This document shows, in pieces, positions 1 through 6,778 of a DNA stretch of 10,726 nucleotides (the first letter of the stretch is position 1; every line of letters begins with the position of its first letter). Source of the DNA: an uncultured Bacteroidota bacterium (GTDB lineage Bacteria > Bacteroidota > Bacteroidia > Chitinophagales > Chitinophagaceae). A program made the position numbers and the translations under genes. The notes beneath the pieces were generated by a model. The model did no database searches. It was given only the letters and a program-made list of their open reading frames with translations, and was not told where the DNA came from. Where the stretch lies: contig CAILMA010000670.1 of NCBI GenBank assembly GCA_903835145.1, positions 1 to 10,726 of the forward strand, given 5' to 3'.

Positions 1-100
1 CTAATTCCATCCCAACCAAAGATTTTTTCAATGGAAGGGAAAGATAAGTCAGATGTAATAGTTTGCTTTTTTACCCGCCTGGGGTTGAATGATATAACTA
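1..100. other. Left edge, no gene supported
   Basis: No start-to-stop gene can be supported here. Plus frame 3 runs in from the edge and stops at 45-47, and could be the last 14 codons of an upstream gene. Plus frame 1 is open from base 1 to a stop at 184-186, but it reads straight through the terminator at 101-132, so it is probably not translated. A minus-strand frame is also open across roughly 1-110, and it too runs through the terminator stem. The position of a strong terminator just downstream favours a plus-strand gene ending at or before 47, but this is only inference. Confidence 0.3.
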
Positions 101-132
101 AAACTCCTCTGATTTATCGGAGGAGTTTTTTT
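101..132 (+). terminator. Strong intrinsic terminator
   Basis: A 12-base-pair stem (101-112 with 117-128, one G-U pair) closes a four-base loop and runs into seven consecutive T at 126-132. This is a textbook rho-independent terminator on the plus strand. It lies about 100 bases before the methionine gene, so it most likely ends transcription of a gene left of the window. Attenuation of the methionine gene is possible, but I see no riboswitch fold or antiterminator around it. Confidence 0.85.
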
Positions 133-175
133 ATGCCGTGTCGTGAACGCTGCATGAAGAAAACCTCCGGTAGTC

Positions 176-1421
<1,246 letters not shown>

Positions 1422-1453
1422 AGAACCCCCAAAATCTAACGAAAAACAAATTA

Positions 1454-1505
1454 CGGCCTTCCGCAAAAAAAGGAAACGGAAGCCGATGGGGAAGAACTAT
1501 GCCCC
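1454..1505 (+). promoter_or_regulatory. Structured spacer before homoserine dehydrogenase
   Basis: The 129-base gap between the metB-like gene and hom holds two possible RNA hairpins. The first pairs 1454-1463 with 1477-1485 (nine pairs, one bulged C, A-rich loop). The second pairs GGGG at 1488-1491 with CCCC at 1502-1505. There is no T tract after either, so they do not look like a terminator. No SAM-I, SAM-II or other methionine/threonine riboswitch core is recognisable. They might protect or process a shared transcript, or regulate hom; the function is unknown. Confidence 0.35.
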
Positions 1506-1550
1506 TGAAAAACATAAACATTATTCTTAACATTTTAAAGCACTTAAAAA

Positions 1551-2795
1551 ATGACTAAAAAACTAAACATAGGTCTATTCGGGTTTGGCGTGGTAGGCGA
1601 AAGCCTCTGGCAGGTATTGCGGCAGAAACCATCGCTTAATGCAAGCATAAGTAAAGTATGTATAAAGCATCCTGAAAAACCCCGCAATGCACCGGCTTCA
1701 CTTTTTACCACTGACCCGGACGACATCTTAAATGACACCTCAATAAATGTAGTTGTTGAGCTGATAGATGATGCTGAGGCTGCCTGGAAAATTGTGGGCG
1801 GGGCACTGAAAAAGCGCAAGGCTGTGGTGAGCGCCAACAAAAAACTAATAGCCGAACATCTGGTTGAGCTACTGGAACTTCAAAGCGCATACAACGCTCC
1901 ATTTCTTTATGAAGCGGCCTGTTGTGCAAGTATACCGGTGGTTCGCAACCTGGAAGAATATTATGACAATGACCTATTACAGAGCATAAGCGGCATAGTG
2001 AACGGCTCTACCAATTATATACTTACAAAAATATCAGAAGACGGGCTGGACTTCCCCAAGGCGCTGAAACAAGCGCAGGAAAAGGGGTTTGCAGAAAGTG
2101 ACGCGGCGCTGGATATTGAAGGCACTGATGCCATCAACAAACTCACTATCCTGCTCATACATGCCTATGGCATCATAGCCCGCCCGGAAGAACTTACCTA
2201 TACCGGTATTACGAGGCTGCACGAAAACGATGCACAATTTGCCAGGGAAAAAGGGTACGAAATAAAACTTATAGCGCATGCGCATAAACTGAATAATGAG
2301 AAAGTAGCAGCCTTCGTATTCCCGCAATTTCTGAAAAAAGACAACCCGCTATTCTATGTAAAAAATGAATACAACGGTGTAATAATAGAAAGCGGACTGG
2401 CGGACAAACAATTCTTCAACGGGAAGGGTGCCGGCGGATTTCCTACGGCATCGGCGGTGATCAGCGACCTGTCGGCATTGCGGTATGACTACCGTTATGA
2501 ATACAAAAAGCTGTTCAACCAGCAACCTACAGCACTTACCAATGACTTCTATATTCGGGTATATGTAAGTTTCGATGCAGGCTATGCCCTGCCGGCCGAT
2601 CTATTTGAACAAATAGAAGAATGGGCCGGTAACGACCGTCGCAACCACGTGCTTGGCACCTTGCATTTTTCAAAACTTGCCAATGAAGACTGGTGGAAGC
2701 ACAACAATATATCAGTAATACTGCAACCTGATGCTTTTGTGAGCCAGCCGGCTAAAAGAGTGAAGGCAAGATTTGAAGAACTGCTGCTGGTGTAA
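1551..2795 (+). CDS. hom: Homoserine dehydrogenase
   Basis: Catalyses NAD(P)H-dependent reduction of aspartate semialdehyde to homoserine, the branch point to threonine and methionine, in the cytoplasm. The 414-residue protein has an N-terminal Rossmann domain with the GFGVVG nucleotide motif at 11-16 and SANKKL at 94-99, containing the likely catalytic Lys97. The substrate domain carries YEAACCASIPVVRNLEEY from 120, GIVNGSTNYIL from 148, and an AESD...DIEGTDAINKL block at 181-198 whose Glu182, Asp193 and Lys197 match the family's catalytic and binding residues. A glycine-rich GKGAGG lies near 311. Residues from about 341 form a C-terminal extension that may be ACT-like; I am unsure of this. 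There is no fused aspartokinase. The ATG at 1551 puts the Rossmann motif at the expected distance. It follows the metB-like gene on the same strand, and both may share a transcript. A terminator-like hairpin follows. Confidence 0.95.
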   Translation: MTKKLNIGLFGFGVVGESLWQVLRQKPSLNASISKVCIKHPEKPRNAPASLFTTDPDDILNDTSINVVVELIDDAEAAWKIVGGALKKRKAVVSANKKLIAEHLVELLELQSAYNAPFLYEAACCASIPVVRNLEEYYDNDLLQSISGIVNGSTNYILTKISEDGLDFPKALKQAQEKGFAESDAALDIEGTDAINKLTILLIHAYGIIARPEELTYTGITRLHENDAQFAREKGYEIKLIAHAHKLNNEKVAAFVFPQFLKKDNPLFYVKNEYNGVIIESGLADKQFFNGKGAGGFPTASAVISDLSALRYDYRYEYKKLFNQQPTALTNDFYIRVYVSFDAGYALPADLFEQIEEWAGNDRRNHVLGTLHFSKLANEDWWKHNNISVILQPDAFVSQPAKRVKARFEELLLV

Positions 2796-2837
2796 GGAAA
2801 GATGAAAAATTAGTGGTTTAGTTGTGTTGATTGATGG

Positions 2838-2865
2838 AGGGGCACCTGTAGTGGGTGTCCCTTTC
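2838..2865 (+). terminator. Terminator-like hairpin after hom
   Basis: Stem 2838-2847 pairs with 2853-2862 (ten pairs including two G-U) around a five-base loop, followed by only three T. It begins 43 bases after the hom stop codon. It is well placed to end the metB-hom transcript, though the short T tract makes it a weaker terminator than the one at 101-132. Confidence 0.6.
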
Positions 2866-3407
2866 TGGGTTTGTGATACATAATCAATTCATTACTATAA
2901 TAAGCTCACCCATTCTGGGTTCTTAACATCACAGAGCGATGTATTCATGGGGATGCCCCGAGCTGGGAGATTGCCCCCCGCTGCAGATGCTGTGTTTATG
3001 CCTTAACCTTGAATTTCCATCGTGAGACAGGGCAGCCACGCTTATACAAGGTAGATGTAAAAACGGCTGATGGAATTGCCAATAAAGTACCTGCTACCAT
3101 CATTGGTGCCGGAGGTGGAGCCATAGATTTGAAGGGAATAGGCCATGAGGATAGCATAGGCGCCGGCAGGCACCTAATTGGTGGTAAAAACCGGCGCGGC
3201 GCCGCCGTCATTACCGTTGTACAAGGAAATACCAATTACCTTGTAATGCACATCAGGCGGTCGGCTACAGCCTGCGAACGCGCATAGAAAAAGCAGCAGG
3301 AAAAATAGCGGGTTGGGACGGCAAGTGGTATTCATAGGGGAATAAAGTTAGGGAAAGGGCGTTTGAACTTCAAAAGCATTTTTTGGGCAACCGATTTTTA
3401 GAAAAAA
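2866..3407. other. Intergenic stretch, no convincing gene
   Basis: About 540 bases between the hom terminator and the convergent end of the minus-strand gene at 3408. It contains the hairpin repeat described separately (2908-2972). An open frame at 3009-3287 (plus, 92 residues, Gly/Ala/Ile-rich) lies opposite an open frame at 2996-3235 (minus, 79 residues, Pro/Ala-rich). Neither resembles a known family to me, and neither has a clear promoter. Paired open frames on both strands in a GC-rich patch are typical of non-coding or decayed DNA. It could be a remnant of a degraded gene or a larger dispersed repeat. Confidence 0.4.
2908..2972 (+). repeat. Hairpin-array repeat, partial copy
   Basis: Contains a small hairpin (ACCC 2908-2911 with GGGT 2917-2920), then GGGG-ATG-CCCC at 2949-2959 with a three-base loop. 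The bases following that stem, GAGCTGGGAGATT (2960-2972), nearly match GGGCTGAGAGATT after the corresponding stem at 5415-5433. It lies downstream of hom, in a convergent intergenic region. Confidence 0.6.
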
Positions 3408-4199
3408 TCACGACGCTCGGGCTGGGGAGCCTGATAGATTGTGCTGCCGACTGCCGCTCGGTTTTGATGCATCATCTTCTCCTGGCACGTTTAGCTCGTA
3501 AGTTAACGGGAGTGGACTAATGTGCAACGAGGTAACGGAAGATTCATTGTTAGCTGATTTAGGTAAGCAATCGACTGTTTGCTCCAGCTGCTCACCATTG
3601 TCGGGTGCAACAGATTCATTCATTGATTTTTTTGCTGCCCGTGGTTTTGGGTTGGCGGGTTGGGTGAGTTTTTCGTATTGGGCGAGGGTTCTTACGAGGG
3701 TCGATAAGACTTTGATCCGTTTTTCGATGGGTAGCGTCTTCATTTCTTCCACTAACACCAATAGCTGGATTTTTATGGCTTCATGGGAAGCGGCTTTCAC
3801 ATCGGTTTCTTTAACGGTCTCGCTTCTTTTGGCATCAGTCGCCAAATCGAGGAGGGTTGTAAAAAACGGCAGATACGACCGCTCAAATTCCGGGTCGTAA
3901 GAAGGCAAGCGCATTTTTATGGTCTCCTGCAGGTACCGGCAGGTAATACTCAGTATGCAATGTTCCTGCGCTGGGGTAAGTTGCTGCGCCTTAAGGTACT
4001 CGCCGCACTCTTCCATAAAGGAGAATACATTTGCTGTCCGCTGCATCATGAGGTCGTACAAGAACCGGAAAATGCGGACTGCCGTCGCCACTTGAGGGAA
4101 GTGCCGGGACCTCAGGTTTTCCAGATAAAGCTCAAGCGTCATTTTTTGAAAGGTTGCCGGTGCCTTTTCTACGTATTGGGTTAAGTTTTCGTTTGCCAT
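3408..4199 (-). CDS. Hypothetical helical protein with disordered tail
   Basis: I do not recognise this 263-residue protein. Residues 1 to about 178 look almost entirely alpha-helical, rich in Leu, Glu and aromatic residues, with short stretches such as FLYDLMMQR and YLPFFTTLLDLA suggesting packed helices. There is no signal peptide, clear membrane span or catalytic motif. From about residue 180 the sequence turns Pro/Ser/Asn/Glu-rich and is probably disordered. The ATG at 4199 lies about 20 bases after an excellent Bacteroidota promoter, which supports both the gene and its start. It is divergent from ccmB and convergent with the hom block, and looks like a single-gene transcript. A soluble scaffold or lineage-restricted regulator is possible, but no function can be assigned. 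Confidence 0.75.
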   Translation of the reverse strand: MANENLTQYVEKAPATFQKMTLELYLENLRSRHFPQVATAVRIFRFLYDLMMQRTANVFSFMEECGEYLKAQQLTPAQEHCILSITCRYLQETIKMRLPSYDPEFERSYLPFFTTLLDLATDAKRSETVKETDVKAASHEAIKIQLLVLVEEMKTLPIEKRIKVLSTLVRTLAQYEKLTQPANPKPRAAKKSMNESVAPDNGEQLEQTVDCLPKSANNESSVTSLHISPLPLTYELNVPGEDDASKPSGSRQHNLSGSPARAS

Positions 4200-4219
4200 G
4201 TTTTGAGGATTTTATTTGC

Positions 4220-4252
4220 CAAATTTACAGACATTTTGTTTATTTTTCCAAA
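4220..4252 (-). promoter_or_regulatory. Consensus Bacteroidota promoter for the 3408-4199 gene
   Basis: Read on the minus strand: TTTG (complement of 4249-4252), a 21-base spacer, then TAAATTTG (complement of 4220-4227). Both boxes match the Bacteroidota consensus exactly and the spacing is right. The start site would fall roughly a dozen bases before the ATG at 4199, so the leader is very short. Confidence 0.75.
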
Positions 4253-4414
4253 TTTATTTGAAATTATTTTTAAAACGACCCTTCAAAAGCCACTTTTAGT
4301 GACAATTGACTTTATTAAAAGCCTAAAATGTATAAGGCGAAAGTAATTGGCGCAGTATTCAAAACGACGACAATCGGCACAGAATAACGATACACGGCTA
4401 ACCGGTAAAAAAAA

Positions 4415-4422
4415 TACCTTTG
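4415..4422 (+). promoter_or_regulatory. -7 box immediately before ccmB
   Basis: TACCTTTG matches the TAnnTTTG consensus exactly and ends only eight bases before the ATG at 4431. A clear TTTG box 19-21 bases upstream is lacking. If it works, the transcript would be leaderless or nearly so. It also argues against the longer reading frame from the TTG at 4347. Confidence 0.5.
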
Positions 4423-4430
4423 CAGTCGCT

Positions 4431-5087
4431 ATGGAACTCGCGCCGTTTGTATCTCTGGTTAAAAAAGACCTGCTAATAGAGTGGAGGCAAAAGCACACCC
4501 TTTTTGGTGTTTTGCTTTATGTGGGTGGAACTGTGTTTGTGGTTTATATGATGAACGGGCAACCGGAAGCGAAGGTTTGGAACGCCCTTTTCTGGCTTAC
4601 GCAATTGTTTGTTTCGGTAAACTCGGTTGCCAAAAGTTTTTTACAAGAGCACCACAACAGGTTCAGGTACTATTTCACGCTGGTGAACCCGGTCACGTTT
4701 ATGCTGGCCAAGATGACGTATAGTATCTTGCTTATGCTGGTGATGACGCTGGTTACCTTGCTGCTCTATTATGTAATGCTGGGGTGGCCACTGAGTAACA
4801 GCTGGCTGTTTATTCTCATCAGTTCGGTGGGTAGCGTGAGTCTTGCGGCAGTTTTCACGTTTTTATCAGCAATTGCTGCCCGGGCACAGCAGAACTCTGC
4901 GCTTATGGCTATACTGGGTTTCCCGCTGGTGACGCCAATATTAATGATACTGAGTAAGCTTGCCATAATAGCGCTAAGTCCGGTTTATACAACCGGCTGG
5001 GCCACGCTGGCGGGGGTCTTGCTGGCGCTTGATGCGCTCATTATTATTTTGGGTATAATCCTTTTTCCGTTCCTTTGGCAGGAATAG
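4431..5087 (+). CDS. ccmB: Haem exporter subunit CcmB (ABC-2 type permease)
   Basis: CcmB is the membrane permease of the CcmAB complex, which powers haem handover during cytochrome c maturation at the inner membrane. The 218-residue protein matches the family's usual length. It starts with a cytoplasmic segment (LVKKDLLIEWRQKH, residues 9-22) that is characteristic of CcmB. Six hydrophobic spans follow, at about 23-41, 48-69, 93-117, 124-148, 156-182 and 190-216. A frame extends upstream to a TTG at 4347, but those 28 residues are polar and unlike the family, and a -7 box sits at 4415-4422, so I chose ATG 4431. In other genomes ccmB is usually followed by ccmC/ccsA and related genes. Here a repeat-filled region follows and no ccm partner is in the window. 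There is no frameshift. Confidence 0.9.
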   Translation: MELAPFVSLVKKDLLIEWRQKHTLFGVLLYVGGTVFVVYMMNGQPEAKVWNALFWLTQLFVSVNSVAKSFLQEHHNRFRYYFTLVNPVTFMLAKMTYSILLMLVMTLVTLLLYYVMLGWPLSNSWLFILISSVGSVSLAAVFTFLSAIAARAQQNSALMAILGFPLVTPILMILSKLAIIALSPVYTTGWATLAGVLLALDALIIILGIILFPFLWQE

Positions 5088-5101
5088 ATATGGGGGAAAC
5101 G

Positions 5102-5178
5102 TTACTGGTGTAACAGCGAGGTGATTTGCTCCAAATAAGCATTAAAAATCGGCATAATGCCGCTGGTGTCCTCATGCG
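5102..5178 (-). other. Possible C-terminal gene remnant
   Basis: On the minus strand an open frame ends at a TAA (5102-5104) only 14 bases from the ccmB stop. Its last residues (about PIFNAYLEQITSLLHQ) look like an amphipathic C-terminal helix rather than random translation. Upstream, the frame runs into the dispersed repeat at 5155-5273. This could be the tail of a gene truncated by the repeat, or coincidence. It has no recognisable family. Confidence 0.2.
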
Positions 5179-5273
5179 CCACGGCGACACAGGTTCCCCT
5201 GGCCCCTTCTCCGCAAGCGGCAGAAGGGGTAACATGATACTCAACGTGGATGCAGAAAGTAATCGCCTAATAG
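5155..5273 (+). repeat. Dispersed repeat, copy A
   Basis: Closely resembles 9757-9891 in the same orientation. Shared blocks are GGTGTCCT near the left end, GGTGACAC/GGCGACAC, GCAAGCGGCA, and the right part running from ACATGATA through GGATGC to AATCGCCTAA. Copy A has two inverted repeats: GTGTC (5166-5170) with GACAC (5186-5190), and a 12-pair stem (5203-5214 with 5217-5229, one bulged C, two-base loop). There is no coding gene; short open frames across it are probably fortuitous. It may be a non-autonomous mobile element or a REP-like sequence. Confidence 0.75.
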
Positions 5274-5392
5274 GTACTACTCAATTTCGATCAAGCTATT
5301 ATTTTGGTAAACTTAGGATAGCAGGTTTTTATTGTTTTACGTACGATTGTTCAAAATTTTATGGCGCCCTGTCAGAGCTGGATGTTGTTGGG

Positions 5393-5460
5393 GGGCGTTG
5401 CCCGTGTTGTGTGTCCCGGGGCGATGCCCCGGGCTGAGAGATTAAACCCTTTTAGGGTTT
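5393..5460 (+). repeat. Three-hairpin array with three-base loops
   Basis: Three perfect stems follow each other: GGGC-gtt-GCCC (5393-5403), CCCGGGGC-gat-GCCCCGGG (5415-5433) and AAACCCT-ttt-AGGGTTT (5444-5460), separated by 11 and 10 bases. All have three-base loops. Parts recur at 2949-2972 and 5534-5578, and the same architecture with different stem sequences occurs at 9610-9691. It lies between the convergent ccmB and moaE genes. Confidence 0.75.
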
Positions 5461-5533
5461 TCTTTTGAATTGCGTTGCAAACGCCAAACCGGGAAAAATG
5501 CTTTACAAACGCGTACGGGGATTACATAAGGTA

Positions 5534-5578
5534 GGGGCCCTCCCCGTGTTATTTATCCAGAAGCGATGCCGCGGGCTG
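5534..5578 (+). repeat. Degenerate hairpin-array copy
   Basis: Aligns with 5391-5436: a GGGG...CCCC stem, then CCCGTGTT, TATCC, GCGATGCC and CGGGCTG in the same order and spacing. The central stem is no longer perfectly paired. It looks like an older, decayed copy about 140 bases from the intact one. Confidence 0.55.
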
Positions 5579-5627
5579 GGCGGTGGGGCCATTTCAGGCC
5601 GATGTGGAATGAATTATTTTAACCTAA

Positions 5628-6044
5628 TCATGGATGTGCTGCCACCCAAACTTCGCCATCTTCAAATACTTCTTTTTTCCAGATAGGGACTGTTTCTTTG
5701 AGTGTGTCGATGATGTAACGGCAGGCATCGAAGGCTGCGGCGCGATGCGCAGCCGATACTGCAATTACCACCGGGACCTCCCCTACTGCCAGAATACCGG
5801 TGCGGTGGTGCAGCACAATGTGATGAAGCGGCCATATGCCAAATGCTTTATCGGCTATCTTTCTCATTTCACTTAGTGCCATTGGCTCGTAGGCCTCAAA
5901 TTCAAGGCGGAGGACTTGCTTGCCCTTTGTGGCATTACGCACTGTACCGATAAACACGTCGATACCCCCGGCTTCAGGGGCAAGCACTTTTTGAATGCAA
6001 TCGTTGATGTTTAGTGGCTCACCAGTGAGCAGTATGTCAATCAT
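5628..6044 (-). CDS. moaE: Molybdopterin synthase catalytic subunit MoaE
   Basis: MoaE inserts two sulphurs, delivered on the MoaD C-terminus, into cyclic pyranopterin monophosphate to make molybdopterin in the cytoplasm. The 138-residue protein is full length. Family motifs are present in order: GTVRN at 33-37 (Arg36), LEFEAYEPMA near 47-56, HHRTG at 79-83, SAAHRAAAF at 97-105 (His100, Arg101), Lys116, and PIWKKE at 120-125 with the active-site lysines. The protein ends with DGEVWV and a few residues. Start ATG 6044 lies 15 bases beyond the moaD stop, so the two are co-transcribed as moaD-moaE. No other cofactor genes (moaA, moaC, moeA) appear in the window, and repeats begin about 50 bases downstream. 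Confidence 0.96.
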   Translation of the reverse strand: MIDILLTGEPLNINDCIQKVLAPEAGGIDVFIGTVRNATKGKQVLRLEFEAYEPMALSEMRKIADKAFGIWPLHHIVLHHRTGILAVGEVPVVIAVSAAHRAAAFDACRYIIDTLKETVPIWKKEVFEDGEVWVAAHP

Positions 6045-6059
6045 TTAATTTTCAATTTG

Positions 6060-6302
6060 TTAGCCGCCGCTTACCGGGGGAATAATTGCAATTTCATCGT
6101 TTGGATGTAACTCCACGGGTTCGTGAGCATATTCGTTATTCACTGCCACCATGTAGGAGGAAAGTTTTGCAAGTTTTGGGAACCGGAGTTCCAGGTTAGC
6201 CTTTAAAGTAGCTGATGTGGCAGCAGGCTCCAGGGGCACATCGATAGACGAACCACCAAAAATATCCCTTACAATACCAAATGCCAACACTTTTACTGTC
6301 AT
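6060..6302 (-). CDS. moaD: Molybdopterin synthase sulphur carrier MoaD
   Basis: A small ubiquitin-fold protein whose C-terminal glycine is adenylated and thiocarboxylated, then donates sulphur within the MoaD2-MoaE2 complex. At 80 residues it is typical in length. It opens with a beta strand (MTVKVLAFGIVRDI) and continues with the family pattern VAVNNEYAHEPVELHPNDEIAIIPPVSGG near 52-80, of which the invariant terminal Gly79-Gly80 is required for activity. The start at 6302 is the only ATG that gives the full fold. It is the first gene of the moaD-moaE pair. I could not find a perfect promoter upstream, only weak -7-like sequences in the shared divergent region. Confidence 0.95.
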   Translation of the reverse strand: MTVKVLAFGIVRDIFGGSSIDVPLEPAATSATLKANLELRFPKLAKLSSYMVAVNNEYAHEPVELHPNDEIAIIPPVSGG

Positions 6303-6778
6303 AACTATAATTGTAGCAGCTAAAGCTATGGAAAAATACCAATTTCCGAGCTCAAATCTTAAAACCAGGCATCAATTTGAATAAAATTTAATCACGTTAT
6401 GTTTATCCGGATAACAATTCATAAATCATTTTACAGAGCAAGTATTTCGCTGTTTCGCAACTGAAATTCAAATTTTTTACCGCTTTTGATCCCGAAAGAC
6501 AATATTAGCTCTGAAAACATAAAAATTACAACTCATTGTTTGTTAATTGTTTACAAATTAAATTCGGTCATTAAACCACGGCACGCAGGCGAAAAAGAAA
6601 TTGATGGCACAAATGAGCAAAAAAGAAACGTTATAATAAACGCAGGGCGATAAAACACTGATTTTAATCAAGAAAGTGAATATATTTAAAAATATTTTTC
6701 CAAAAAGATGCGTTTTATACAAAAACATTTTTTAGATTTGTAGCAGTAATTAACATTTGATAAACTAAAACAGTAATT
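6303..6778. other. Divergent intergenic region, AT-rich
   Basis: 476 bases between moaD (minus) and the porin-like gene (plus), with no supportable gene. It should hold both promoters; a good -7 box for the porin is at 6733-6740. TTATCCGGATAA at 6403-6414 is a perfect 12-base palindrome and a possible operator. A few such palindromes are expected by chance in a window this size. The size of the gap, for a compact genome, hints at regulated expression or a small RNA, but I see no defined RNA fold. Confidence 0.5.
6733..6740 (+). promoter_or_regulatory. -7 box for porin-like gene
   Basis: TAGATTTG matches TAnnTTTG exactly, 38 bases before the ATG at 6779. The upstream -33 element is T-rich but has no exact TTTG at the right distance. 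The predicted leader is about 30 bases. Confidence 0.5.

Noticed and set aside
3393..3409. Terminator for the 3408-4199 gene
   Set aside because: GATTTTT/AAAAATC is a pure AT stem overlapping the stop codon, with a two- to three-base loop and no following T run; too weak to call.
3411..3436. Hairpin repeat contributing the C-terminal tail of the 3408-4199 protein
   Set aside because: The resemblance is limited to a few GC-rich bases (GGGCTGGGGAG) and does not extend to the stem or flanks.
4347..4430. Longer CcmB starting at an upstream TTG
   Set aside because: The extra 28 residues are polar and unlike the CcmB family, and a -7 promoter box lies within this stretch.
5388..5600. CRISPR array
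   Set aside because: The repeated units are unequal palindromic hairpins of different sequence, without constant repeats and unique spacers, and no cas gene is present.
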